Source: Atopobium deltae (GTDB taxonomy: Bacteria; Actinomycetota; Coriobacteriia; Coriobacteriales; Atopobiaceae). Taken from it: DNA of 42,151 nt. The number at the start of each line of letters is the position of its first letter. Position 1 is the stretch's first letter. The position numbers were made by a program, and so were the translations under genes. Below, piece by piece: positions 18,647-27,601 of the stretch. Location of the stretch: contig NZ_KQ959491.1 of NCBI RefSeq assembly GCF_001552785.1, positions 1-42,151 on the forward strand, written 5' to 3'. The notes beneath the pieces were generated by a model that worked only from the letters and a program-made list of their open reading frames with translations, did not search any database and had not been told where the DNA came from.

Positions 18647-19237
18647 TTACGAAAGCTCTACGATACCCGCTTTGACCTTATCGACAACGTCTTCGCTCGC
18701 ATAGGTTCTGACAAGCTCAAGTGCAAACCCAACAGCACAGGCCATACCCTGGCTTGTGATGATGTTGCCATCATGTACCACACGCTCCTGCTCAAGAATT
18801 GCCCCATGCTCGACGAGCACATCTTGGAAGCCAGGATTTGATGTGGCGTGGACGCCCTTCAGCAGGCCAAGCTTTGCAAAGAGGGATGGGGCAGCGCAGA
18901 TAGCGGCAAGATCCTTGCCTTTCTCGGCATGAGCACGAAGTGCTTTACCCAACGCTTCACAGGCCTCGAGATTTTGCGTTCCCACGACGCCACCAGGTAA
19001 AACCAGCATGTCATAGGCCTCAAAATCAAAATCGTCATCCAGAATGCTGCGATTGCAGACGATGCCGATGTTGTGCGACGAAGTGATTTGCAGCTCCGGA
19101 GTAATCGAGACCATGTCGCATGCGATGCCCGCGCGGAACAAAATATCAACAACGGCAAGGGCTTCGACTTCTTCTGTTCCGTCAGCGAAGAATACCGCGA
19201 CTCGCCTGTCAGATGCTTGTTTGGTTTGTGTTTGCAT
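18647..19237 (-). CDS. DJ-1/PfpI family protein
   Basis: 196 residues. The DJ-1 fold is clear: 'FFADGTEEVEALAVVDILFRAG' start region with the conserved Glu (22/23), the PGG turn 'LVLPGGVVGT' (79-87) and the nucleophile elbow 'AAICAAPS' with Cys114. The class includes YajL/ThiJ-type chaperones and glyoxalase/deglycase-like enzymes acting under carbonyl or oxidative stress; which applies here cannot be told. GAAGGGAG lies 6 nt before the ATG. It follows the U32 gene in the same direction after a gap of about 85 nt. Confidence 0.93.
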   Translation of the reverse strand: MQTQTKQASDRRVAVFFADGTEEVEALAVVDILFRAGIACDMVSITPELQITSSHNIGIVCNRSILDDDFDFEAYDMLVLPGGVVGTQNLEACEALGKALRAHAEKGKDLAAICAAPSLFAKLGLLKGVHATSNPGFQDVLVEHGAILEQERVVHDGNIITSQGMACAVGFALELVRTYASEDVVDKVKAGIVELS

Positions 19238-19321
19238 ATACTGCTCCCTTCACGTTATGGTTTATGTGCTTGTTTAAATTGATTGCGCAATGATGGCTTA
19301 CTGCTATTGCGAAGTTTTAGC

Positions 19322-20650
19322 TTACTGCTTCAGACAGATAATATCGTGCTCATCCATACGATAGGGCAAGAAAATCCTATATGTTCCCATGGCACGCGAC
19401 ATGCAAGTTTGCGGGGTAAACGCGTCGTAGCCATTCCATTCGTACACCTGATCCAGTTCGCATTCTCGGACGTGTTGGCCTGGCGATAAGATCTGGATTT
19501 GTGCGGGCAACTCGAGTTTATTGCGGCAGTGGATGAGCACCTCGTAGAGGGGCTGGTTGCCAGGCGTGACGCTGCAAGGCTCGTTGGGCTTCTCTGCAAA
19601 TGCCGTGGTGGGATCCTCGAGCGCGGCGGGCTTCTCAGCGGGCGCATCGCTGCACGAGATCACGGTCGCGACCATCAGACGATCACGCACATAGTCGATG
19701 TTGCCAGGGTTTTGCGTGGGGTTGCCATAGAAAAAACCTGTAGAATAGGGCCGGTGGCTGACTGCATCGAGCTCGCCTATCCAGGAAGCGGCACTTTCGC
19801 CATCCAAGACGTGGCGATAGGCATTGGTCACGCACGCCGTGTAATAGGCTCCCTTTGCGCGTCCCTCAAGTTTGATGGCCGTAACCCCCGCCGCCGCAAT
19901 GTCATCCAGATGCTCGAGCATGCAAAGGTCGTTTGAGGACAAAATGTAGCTCCAGCGATCGTCCTGCTCCAAGCTCATGCGACGCGTATCTGGTTTAGAT
20001 TCTTCGATCAGCGCCCAGCCCCAGCGACACGGCTGCGTGCAGGCGCCCGCATTAGCGCCACGCTCTCGACCCACAAGCTCGCTTGATAAAAAGCACCTTC
20101 CCGACATAGCCATACACATCGAACCATGGGCAAATACCTCGAGCTCCAACTCTGGACTGATGCGCTTTTTAAGCTGGGCGATCTCGTCCAAGGTCATTTC
20201 TCGTGCAAGCACCAGGCGGCGCGCACCTAAACGCATATATTCCTCGGCTGCAAGCGCATTCATGACGGAGGTCTGCGTCGAGATATGCATTTCCACGTTT
20301 GGTGCATAGCGACGCACAAGCGCCATCGCGCCTAAATCAGCCACAATAACAGCATCAATGCCGATCTGGTTGATAAAATCAAGGTACTCGGGCATCTCAT
20401 CTATGTCGCTATCGCGCAGAATGGTATTAAGCGTGAGATGCACCGTTGCATGCTGTGCATGCGCCTGCTTGACGGCACAGGCCAGCTGCTCGCGATCAAA
20501 GTTCTTGCTCCGCGCGCGCATGCCCCAGTGTTTACCTGCTAAAAACACCTCATCGGCACCAAAGTGCAGCGCCATCTGGAGCTGTTCGGGACCGCCCGCG
20601 GGGGCAAGTAATCGTAATGATGATAAGGACGACGTCATGACAGGTAGCAC
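19322..20650 (-). CDS. Peptidase U32 family protein
   Basis: 442 residues from GTG 20650, or 438 from ATG 20638, which has a better-spaced GAAG box. The N-terminal 'LLAPAGGPEQLQMALHFGAD' barrel start, the 'SMCMAMSGRCFLSS' segment and the Cys-rich 'GACTQPCRW' (about 180-215) define the U32 family, including RlhA/TrhP-type enzymes needed for 23S or tRNA hydroxylation and older 'collagenase-like' annotations. The cysteines fit an Fe-S or metal site. The C-terminal part (about 320-442) carries an Ala/Glu/Pro-rich linker and a small beta domain. The precise substrate is not readable. Confidence 0.9.
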   Translation of the reverse strand: MLPVMTSSLSSLRLLAPAGGPEQLQMALHFGADEVFLAGKHWGMRARSKNFDREQLACAVKQAHAQHATVHLTLNTILRDSDIDEMPEYLDFINQIGIDAVIVADLGAMALVRRYAPNVEMHISTQTSVMNALAAEEYMRLGARRLVLAREMTLDEIAQLKKRISPELELEVFAHGSMCMAMSGRCFLSSELVGRERGANAGACTQPCRWGWALIEESKPDTRRMSLEQDDRWSYILSSNDLCMLEHLDDIAAAGVTAIKLEGRAKGAYYTACVTNAYRHVLDGESAASWIGELDAVSHRPYSTGFFYGNPTQNPGNIDYVRDRLMVATVISCSDAPAEKPAALEDPTTAFAEKPNEPCSVTPGNQPLYEVLIHCRNKLELPAQIQILSPGQHVRECELDQVYEWNGYDAFTPQTCMSRAMGTYRIFLPYRMDEHDIICLKQ

Positions 20651-20721
20651 TTCTCTAGTGGTTTTTATGCTCTAATGGTTTTGATTCTTTAGCTGTTCTC
20701 GGGTCTTGCGGCTTGCGGGTC

Positions 20722-21840
20722 TTAGCGGTTCTCGATGCTGTTCACGTTTTTAATAGCAATCACAATTTTGCCATTCTCGCCACGCTCAAACGAAATGAAA
20801 TCAGACGATGCAGCATACGACGAGGGAAAACTAATCTCAATGCCCGTGTCCGTACGAATGCGATGCGACTTCGCCAAACGTTTAGCAGCACTTTTACCGA
20901 CGCTCACCTTGCATGGTAAATCTTGCTGCGCAAGCTCCTGGCGATATTTTGCAGCCGCCTCGGGGTTCTCATCAGCAAACACCGCATCGCCCAAGCGTTC
21001 TGGCGCAAGGCTGTCCGCCCCGCTTGCCACATCGATGACATACGATTTGGCTTTTGCAGCGGCCAAGGCACTCGACATACCAAAGTCCTGCGCCACCTCT
21101 TCGGCAAGGCGCGTCACACTGTCGACAACCTCTTTGTGCGACGCCATGCGCGTGCAGGATAAGAGCAGATCAGGCACGATGTTTGTTTTTTTACCCATAA
21201 CAGTGCGCGACACATCATGAAAATCAATACTCATGTCATCAGCCATGATCACCACGTAGGTATCGATTTTTTGAGAAGGGTTGGGCAGGGTCGAATCGTG
21301 ACGCACGATGTCGTTATAGGCCTGACCAGCCTCACAGCGCACATCATGCACAAAGGCACGTTTACGCGGAAGAAGCAACAGCGCTAAACCGCGAGCGCCA
21401 GGATCGTCGTAATCTACATCGGCATCAGGGGCGGCATCGATGGATGGGCCAGCGCTATCACCAGCTCCAGCGCCGCCAGCTTCCTGCGAACCAACAGATG
21501 AGCGCTTGGGCGCTGTATCGATAAAATCGACCACAAGCAAATCACACGAATCCAGATCCTCGCTTTTGCGCAGTGCATCGTACAAAACGTCAGCAACATA
21601 ACAGCTGATGTCTAAAAACGATTGCGTTCCAGCAAAGTAAGCGCCCAGCTCCTCGCAAAAAGCTGACCCTTCCAAAAAGCTTCCATGATTCGAGGAGGCA
21701 TTGTTCAAAATATGACGCACACTTTTGGTGACGTACGACTTGGTTTGCTTGACCGACAGATCCATTTCGCGCTGCGAAAGATCACACTGTCCAATTTCCA
21801 GTTCGAATCCATGCAGTACAGCGTGGTTAATACGCAGCAC
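20722..21840 (-). CDS. 37-kDa nucleoid-associated protein (NA37/YejK family)
   Basis: 372 residues from GTG 21840, with AAGGAGG 4 nt upstream, which settles the start. The N-terminal 'INHAVLHGFE' and a helical body with 'DLLVVDF', 'LALLLLPRKRAFVHD' and 'DTYVVIMADD' match the NA37/NdpA family of spermidine-nucleoid proteins. An acidic/Gly-rich insertion (about 113-145) separates the halves. These cytoplasmic proteins associate with the nucleoid, and their exact role is unsettled. Upstream, it diverges from the LTA-synthase-like gene over about 145 nt. Confidence 0.85.
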   Translation of the reverse strand: MLRINHAVLHGFELEIGQCDLSQREMDLSVKQTKSYVTKSVRHILNNASSNHGSFLEGSAFCEELGAYFAGTQSFLDISCYVADVLYDALRKSEDLDSCDLLVVDFIDTAPKRSSVGSQEAGGAGAGDSAGPSIDAAPDADVDYDDPGARGLALLLLPRKRAFVHDVRCEAGQAYNDIVRHDSTLPNPSQKIDTYVVIMADDMSIDFHDVSRTVMGKKTNIVPDLLLSCTRMASHKEVVDSVTRLAEEVAQDFGMSSALAAAKAKSYVIDVASGADSLAPERLGDAVFADENPEAAAKYRQELAQQDLPCKVSVGKSAAKRLAKSHRIRTDTGIEISFPSSYAASSDFISFERGENGKIVIAIKNVNSIENR

Positions 21841-21986
21841 AGTGCCTCCTTAAGGCTCATCTTTACATTCGCATTCATGCGTGGCTTAGCGTAAGATAAA
21901 TGAAGCTTGGTAATTTTTTGAATACGTAGCAGAATAACTATACTCAAAATCATGACTTTACGTATGTGTATATTTTGGAGTGCTGC

Positions 21987-24398
21987 ATGGACGAACATCT
22001 TCCGCTCAGGGCGCGTTGGCTCATTGTTCCACTTGTCTTAAGCATGGTGCTTATTGCGCTGTTTATCTATCTATACAAGCAACGTAAGACGGCAAAATAC
22101 CCTGTCGGACTGGGAACTGTTGCGTGGCTTGTACCTGTGGTGGGCATGAATATTGCCACGGCCGTAGCCATTTACTTGGACCTGTTTACCTGCGATCGCC
22201 TGGCGATTCTGTTCTTTGTGGTAACGGTTTTCTCGGTAGGCCTTATGATCTTGATGCGCGACTTCGTGCACGGCAGCTTCGTAGCATTTTTGCAAAAGCG
22301 TGCCGCAGAAATTGCAGCAACGACGAATAGCAGCGCTTCTGCTGGCGAGAAGCCCGACGAAGCCGCAGGTGACGCTAGCAAGAAGACCAGCAAAGTCACC
22401 CAGGCCACTGCACACGCCACGCGACCTTCTCTGCTTGCAAGGCTACGTGCAAAACTTAAAACCCCATGTGCACTGCAAAAGCTGGCAACCACAGGGTTGT
22501 TTTTACTTATATCGTTTTTACTCTTTATGAGTCTCGAGTTTGCGCAATACTCCAAAATTCTTGAATCGATGGATCCTCTGTTTTTCATTTCCAACCTTGC
22601 ACTGATTTTATTATTTATCACAACGCTGTATTTTTTGGCGCAGCGTCGCGGCGGGCTTATTGCCCTTCTTGCGCTTGTCTTCTTTGATTTTGGCATCGGC
22701 TGCTACTACCTGCTGCGATTCAAATATACCGTCATTATCCCCTCTGACTTTTTCGCTCTGGGTACGGCAGCGTCGGTAGCAAATAACTTTAACTATTATT
22801 TGACTCCTGACGCGTTGTGGGCCGCCTGCTACTTTATGCTTGTCTGTGGCTTCTGTTCGTGGCTACGTCCTATGCCGAACCTTGCGCTTAAACAAACAGT
22901 AGATCAGGTGAAACATGGTGCACATTTCGTAAGCACTGCTCGTACGTGCCCCACAAAACGCTGCCCGCTCAAGGCAGCGTTTGCAAAACTTCGTGCTCAC
23001 CTACAAAGCGCACCAACAGCTGCCAAAAATATGGGAGCATTTCTCATCGGTGCATTTCTCATTTATGTGGTTTGCTTCGTGCTTAATTATCGAGACTTTG
23101 GTGCTATCAATAACTACTGGTCACCGTGGGAAACCTACCGCGTACAGGGCACGCTGGTGAGCTTCATTTCGGAGTGGCAGGACCTCAAGCTCCCCGTTCC
23201 CAAAGATTACTCTGACGAAAAGGCCGAAGAGCTTATTAAGCACTACGCGAACAAGTACGATACAACCCTTGGAGCCACGCCTCAGCGCGCGCAGGCAGCT
23301 GAGCAGTTTAACCAGCTCAAGCCCGCTGTCGTGGCAATCATGAATGAAACCTATAGTGACCTTTCGATCTACGATGGCATGCACGTCGGTTACAAGGGAC
23401 CCGAATATATCAAGAATGGGCTTTCTGATGCGCTATTGTCAGGAACATTATCAATGTCAATTTTGGGCGGAGGTACTGCCAATTCTGAGTTCGAATACCT
23501 AACGAATCAATCATGCTTGTTTACGGGTCCTGGCATTGCATACTCCATTTATAATCTTAAAAACTCCCCCTCGCTGGCTCGCGAGTTTAAAAAGCTTGGC
23601 TATCAGACAACGGCCATGCATCCTTTTGGTGCGCAAAACTGGAATCGCAATAATGCCTATCCCGACCTGGGTTTTGACAAATTTATTTCTGACACGGATT
23701 TTGACCGTGATGCTCCTCGCTGGCGCGGCTGGATTTCCGATCAGGCGAGCTATCAAAAAGTGCTCGATGTTCTCGAAAAAAGTGACAAGCCACAATTTAT
23801 TCTCGACGTCACCGTTGCCAACCATAGCGGCTATGACGATAAGCGCGTTGGCGACGACTATCGCCCTGGCTACCAACCCGATTTTGGCGGTGAAAAAATC
23901 ACCAATGAGCTCAACGAATACCTCGGCTCCATCAAGAGAACTGAAGAGGAATTTCAGTGGTTTATCGAGAAGGTCAAGCAGTTGAAGCGTCCTGTGGTTG
24001 TAGTCTTTTTTGGTGACCATCAGCCATCGTTCCCCACCTATTACAACGATGCTTGGTTTAAAGATGAAGATGAAGCAACTCACCTAGCTCGCTTATACCA
24101 AACCACCTATATCATTTGGGCAAATTACAAGGTTTCTGGTGCAGCACAGAACAATCCTAAGCTTCATGCGTCGGCATCAAATTTGAGTAGCTATACGCTT
24201 CATACCATTGGTGCCCCCTTAACCGATTACCAAAAGGCACAACTCGCCATCAATCAAGAGTTGCCAATTGTCACAAGCTTTACGGTCATGGATAAAGACG
24301 GTACATGGTATTTACCAACCGATAAGAACGCGCCAACAGCAAGCTTGCAAAATGATCTTGCAAAAATGAGTTATTACAACTTTGCTCGAAAGCTGTAA
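21987..24398 (+). CDS. LTA synthase family membrane sulfatase-fold enzyme
   Basis: 803 residues from ATG 21987, with TTGGAG 6 nt upstream. About 340 N-terminal residues hold several TM segments, interrupted by a cytoplasmic Ala/Lys/Thr-rich linker (about 105-160). An extracellular sulfatase-fold domain follows. Catalytic features are visible: E454 in 'IMNETYSDLS', the putative nucleophile T497 in GGGTANSEFE, and D677/H678 in FFGDHQP. LtaS-type enzymes transfer glycerol-phosphate from phosphatidylglycerol to a growing polymer and release DAG. Length and sequence suggest a divergent member, perhaps making another phosphopolymer. A broken second copy lies immediately downstream. Confidence 0.9.
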   Translation: MDEHLPLRARWLIVPLVLSMVLIALFIYLYKQRKTAKYPVGLGTVAWLVPVVGMNIATAVAIYLDLFTCDRLAILFFVVTVFSVGLMILMRDFVHGSFVAFLQKRAAEIAATTNSSASAGEKPDEAAGDASKKTSKVTQATAHATRPSLLARLRAKLKTPCALQKLATTGLFLLISFLLFMSLEFAQYSKILESMDPLFFISNLALILLFITTLYFLAQRRGGLIALLALVFFDFGIGCYYLLRFKYTVIIPSDFFALGTAASVANNFNYYLTPDALWAACYFMLVCGFCSWLRPMPNLALKQTVDQVKHGAHFVSTARTCPTKRCPLKAAFAKLRAHLQSAPTAAKNMGAFLIGAFLIYVVCFVLNYRDFGAINNYWSPWETYRVQGTLVSFISEWQDLKLPVPKDYSDEKAEELIKHYANKYDTTLGATPQRAQAAEQFNQLKPAVVAIMNETYSDLSIYDGMHVGYKGPEYIKNGLSDALLSGTLSMSILGGGTANSEFEYLTNQSCLFTGPGIAYSIYNLKNSPSLAREFKKLGYQTTAMHPFGAQNWNRNNAYPDLGFDKFISDTDFDRDAPRWRGWISDQASYQKVLDVLEKSDKPQFILDVTVANHSGYDDKRVGDDYRPGYQPDFGGEKITNELNEYLGSIKRTEEEFQWFIEKVKQLKRPVVVVFFGDHQPSFPTYYNDAWFKDEDEATHLARLYQTTYIIWANYKVSGAAQNNPKLHASASNLSSYTLHTIGAPLTDYQKAQLAINQELPIVTSFTVMDKDGTWYLPTDKNAPTASLQNDLAKMSYYNFARKL

Positions 24399-24580
24399 TT
24401 GCTGGGCGTCTGTAATTGCTGGGCATATTAGGGATCTGATCGTATTGGTGCTACCAGTCATATCGGTTTGGTTACAAAAACTTGTAAACCCTGCAGTTCT
24501 GTAAGTCATGCGCAAGCATGGTACTACAATAGCCATCGTTTACCTGTGTCGCTGTTGATCTATGTTTGCGAGAATTACAC

Positions 24581-25498
24581 GATGACTCTTCTTACCATGC
24601 TTCTGCGTGAGGCACTACCGCTCGTACCTCTTGTTTTTATCGTTTTGTTTGTAACACTTACTATTTTGAATAGGGTTTTGCGGTGCCAGGATCCAAATCA
24701 TGCTGATCTGCAACTTCACCAAAGCGTGCATGGTCAACAAAACGTGCAAGGTCAACAGGGTCGTCCTGCTGGCGTGGACACGCGAAGCGCGGGGGCAACA
24801 CGCGCGAATGCTGCGCGCTTACTCGCAGCAACGCTTACGAATGTCATAACAGCTAACACCTATGCAAGAGCGCTGCTTGCACTTGGTCTCTCGACGCTTT
24901 TTGGCGGGGCTGCCAACTCCGAGTTCGAGTTTTTGACGGGCAATAGCATGGCCTACATCGGGCTGGCAAATATCCTTACGCCATCTACAACTTTTCGCGC
25001 TGCGATAGCTTGCCTGACTGCTCAAAAAGCAGGGATATACCGCTTCGGCTATCCACCCCAACTTAGCAACTAACTGGAATCGACAAAAACCTACACGGGC
25101 ATGGGTTTCGATCGCTTTTACACTATTGACGACTTCAAGGGAGCGCCGACAAAGACCTGCGCTATTTGGTCGAGAAACTCCGCGCACTCAAAACTCCCGC
25201 CGTCCTTGTCTTTTTTGGTGACCACCAGCCGAACTTCTCGAGCGTCTATAACGATGCCTTCTACCAGGGTGAAAGCGACATCATTCACAACCAGCGCATC
25301 TACCACTCTTCATACGTGATTTGGGAAAATTACCCGCTTGGAGCAAGTGACACAAGTAGCAACCACAACATCACGACTAGTCCCAACTTCCTTGCAGCAA
25401 AACTGCTCTGGCACATCAGGGCGCCTTTGACAGAATATCAACAAGCACAGTTGGCCATACGAAGCAAAATCCCAGCCCTCAACGCCTTTGTTTGTTAG
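24581..25498 (+). pseudogene. Degenerate second copy of the LTA-synthase-like gene
   Basis: Fragments in several frames match the intact upstream protein in order. 24581-25073 starts with one TM segment and a polar linker, then 'GGAANSEFEFLTGNS', where the intact copy has GGGTANSEFEYLTN; the catalytic Thr is Ala. Then 'NWNRQKPT' and, after a frame change, 'GMGFDRFYTIDDF' (about 25099-25140). Finally a third piece, about 25150-25498, has 'AVLVFFGDHQPNFSSVYNDA' and 'APLTEYQQAQLAI'. Most TM segments and a central stretch are deleted. This is a decayed tandem paralogue; no piece should be functional. Confidence 0.85.
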
Positions 25499-25651
25499 AT
25501 TCGGCTGGCAGGTGGCATGATCCAACAGATCAGAATTCCCCTTTATATGGCACTTCCGAAGAATTTCACACAATCACCTACCATAAATTTGCGTGACAGT
25601 TACAATAAACCTTATGACCTGACGAGAATTCACACATCCCCAAGGAGTCTC

Positions 25652-26503
25652 ATGCATTTTGACGATACCAACGTTAACAATACAAACACCAACCCTGACG
25701 AGAAGACCGACAAGCTCGCCACAAACGCCAGCAGCAGTGGTGTCAGCAACAACGCAAACGACCTCGGCCCCAACTTGGGTCCCAGCTATCAACGCGGGCC
25801 CGTGACCTTGCGCGGGCGTATGATTCCTTCGGCCACCTCAACACAGCGTTTCCTCAAAAATCAAGAGATCCAAGGTGAGTGGCTTCAAAAAGATCCTTGG
25901 CGTGTGCTGCGCATTCAAGCCGAATTCGTGAATGGATTTGATACGCTTGCGCAGCTTGGACCTGCCATTTCGGTATTTGGTTCGGCGCGCGTAGCGCCCA
26001 ACACTGCGTATTATGAAGCTGCGCGTGCGATGGGCGCTCTTATCGCACGCAAGAGCTACGCCCTTATTACGGGCGGAGGTCCTGGCATCATGGAAGCTGC
26101 TAATCGCGGTGCAACGCAAGCAGGCGGCGTCTCGGTTGGCTTGGGTATAGAACTCCCCCACGAACAAGGCATGAACGAGTGGGTCAATCTCGGCATCAAC
26201 TTCCGCTACTTCTTCGTGCGCAAAACCATGTTCGTAAAGTACAGCTCGGCGGCCATTATTTGCCCAGGTGGCTTTGGCACGCTTGACGAGACTTTCGAGC
26301 TTTTAACGCTCATTCAAACCCACAAAACCTCGTCGCGCCCCATCGTGCTCTTTGGTATCGACTACTGGAAAGGTCTTATCGACTGGATTCAAAACACCAT
26401 GGTCAAACAAAAGATGATTTCATCGTTCGATACCTCGCTCATCACACTTACCGATAACCCTGAGCAGGCCGTAGAGGTTGTATGTCCCAACGAGCTTAAT
26501 TAG
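25652..26503 (+). CDS. LOG family protein (TIGR00730-type)
   Basis: 283 residues from ATG 25652; AAGGAG lies 5 nt upstream, so the longer in-frame start at 25517 is rejected. The N-terminal ~60 residues are an Asn/Thr-rich low-complexity leader containing a dispersed-motif copy (25699-25708, giving DEKTD). The Rossmann-like core follows, with FGSAR (109-113), GGGPG (141-145) and PGGFGTLDE (205-213). LOG enzymes hydrolyse cytokinin-type or purine nucleoside monophosphates to base and ribose 5-phosphate; older annotation called them lysine decarboxylases. The bacterial role is probably nucleotide salvage. The extended leader is unusual. Confidence 0.92.
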   Translation: MHFDDTNVNNTNTNPDEKTDKLATNASSSGVSNNANDLGPNLGPSYQRGPVTLRGRMIPSATSTQRFLKNQEIQGEWLQKDPWRVLRIQAEFVNGFDTLAQLGPAISVFGSARVAPNTAYYEAARAMGALIARKSYALITGGGPGIMEAANRGATQAGGVSVGLGIELPHEQGMNEWVNLGINFRYFFVRKTMFVKYSSAAIICPGGFGTLDETFELLTLIQTHKTSSRPIVLFGIDYWKGLIDWIQNTMVKQKMISSFDTSLITLTDNPEQAVEVVCPNELN

Positions 26504-26678
26504 AAGCCAAGAAGACCGGCGAGCTGACTAGAGCTTGTAGTTAGCTGCGACCGATTAATTAGCTGCAAGCGATCGCGTCGTGCTCGGTCGCAATTACGAT
26601 GTATATTCACACGAGCATGGCTTTGTATACGTTGTGCACTCCGCGCCACTTCAGAATTGCAACCATTCACTTATAGCC

Positions 26679-26700
26679 CCGACACGCACCTTCGTGTCGG
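26679..26700. terminator. Hairpin downstream of the LOG gene
   Basis: Perfect 7-bp stem CCGACAC / GTGTCGG with an 8-nt loop, 176 nt after the LOG gene stop. There is no T tract, so it is terminator-like at best. Confidence 0.35.
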
Positions 26701-27097
26701 AGTACGCGTATCGCTGAGCACCGTTCACAAAAAATATTTGTGTAGTATTTGCCAAATGCACATGATTTTATATGAAAAAATATTCCGTTTTTATGCATAA
26801 TTTTGCACATTTACTCCAGCTGAATAAAAGCTATAGAACACTATTATCCTTCAGGAAAAGATGCTTCTTCTCTAAACAACCAATGGCGACAAAATCATCC
26901 TCGAGAAAACAAATTTCGTTTGTAGTATTCACAAATGCCTGTGATATATACAAAATTATTGAATATTCCCGTTCAGGCGGCTCCGGTAAAAAACTCGCGT
27001 ATTTTATGCAAAAAGCACCTTTTACCTGCTTATACTTTTCGCAAAAATACCCCTTGCAAAGATATTTTTAACGTGTTATTAATGAATTGTAAAGATT

Positions 27098-27133
27098 GTT
27101 TCTAAATTGTTTCGAATGTTTCTGTAGTGTTTC
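27098..27133 (+). promoter_or_regulatory. Four helically phased GTTTC repeats upstream of a small membrane protein gene
   Basis: GTTTC starts at 27098, 27109, 27118 and 27129, spacings 11, 9 and 11, i.e. about one helical turn. They end 20 nt before the start at 27154. The arrangement suits cooperative binding by a response-regulator-like protein, or the sites may overlap the promoter. Confidence 0.4.
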
Positions 27134-27153
27134 GTGCTGAAGTGAGGTGCTTG

Positions 27154-27357
27154 ATGGGATCTTTAGGAGCCTGGGTTCTTACCCTACCAATGCCGTTGAT
27201 GCTTATGTTTCTTGCGCTGTGTGAGATTGCTTTGCTCGTCTCTGTATTGGGCATTGCTTTTGTCATAAAACAACTCGTTGATTTTATCACGGGATCAAAG
27301 ACGAATCCTTACAATTCCACCACGTATCCTAGCGAGGTTGAATTCCGCTGCATTTAA
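27154..27357 (+). CDS. Small membrane protein of unknown function
   Basis: 67 residues from ATG 27154, with AGTGAGGTG 4 nt upstream; an ATG nine codons earlier has no such box. Residues about 6-42 are strongly hydrophobic, enough for one long or two short TM segments (LMLMFLALCEIALLVSVLGI). A polar tail with Asn, Thr and Tyr follows (about 48-67). I do not recognise a family. It is monocistronic, with its own promoter-side repeats (27098-27133) and a good intrinsic terminator (27445-27493). Confidence 0.65.
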   Translation: MGSLGAWVLTLPMPLMLMFLALCEIALLVSVLGIAFVIKQLVDFITGSKTNPYNSTTYPSEVEFRCI

Positions 27358-27444
27358 GTAGTGTCTGCAGCTTTATACTTCGTGTTTCATGCGCATCGTG
27401 CTGAGCTCCAGCCGATCGCATCACATAACATCAAACACCACGAC

Positions 27445-27493
27445 GCACCGCGTGCATCCCTCTCATTAGCGCGCGGTGCCTTTTTGTGTTTTG
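27445..27493 (+). terminator. Intrinsic terminator of the small membrane protein gene
   Basis: Stem GCACCGCG (27445-27452) / CGCGGTGC (27472-27479), followed by CTTTTTGTGTTTT. The best U-tract terminator on the plus strand in this window, about 90 nt after the stop at 27357. Confidence 0.85.
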
Positions 27494-27520
27494 CTAGAGT
27501 GGTCGTTGTGGACTCTCGCC

Positions 27521-27530
27521 GATCTTCTCG
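27521..27530 (-). repeat. Intergenic copy of dispersed motif CGAGAAGATC
   Basis: Exact copy on the minus strand, between the terminator at 27445-27493 and the membrane-anchored protein gene. Two partial copies (TTCTCGGC, CTTCTCGGT) follow within 70 nt. Confidence 0.7.
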
Positions 27531-27601
27531 CCCAGCTTCTAGGCAGCACTGACTTTCTCGGCAATGCAGACCTTTTCATCGGGCTTCTCGGTCAGCGCTC
27601 A

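Larger units (their letters stand above)
26504..27153 (+). other. AT-rich intergenic region, 650 bp
   Basis: No convincing gene. The left part holds GCGACCG (26547-26553) and CGGTCGC (26585-26591), a weak long-range dyad, and a CGAGAAGACC-like variant near 26509. From about 26730 it turns AT-rich. Two similar stretches, TTGTGTAGTATTTGCC (about 26740) and TTTGTAGTATTCACAAATGC (about 26920), look like diverged repeats. A 99-codon frame at 26772-27071 lacks a ribosome binding site. The right end has spaced GTTTC repeats. Confidence 0.55.

Noticed and set aside
26772-27071. 99-codon Lys/Phe-rich frame in the AT-rich spacer
   Set aside because: No Shine-Dalgarno box, composition is what AT-rich DNA gives by chance, and diverged repeats run through it.
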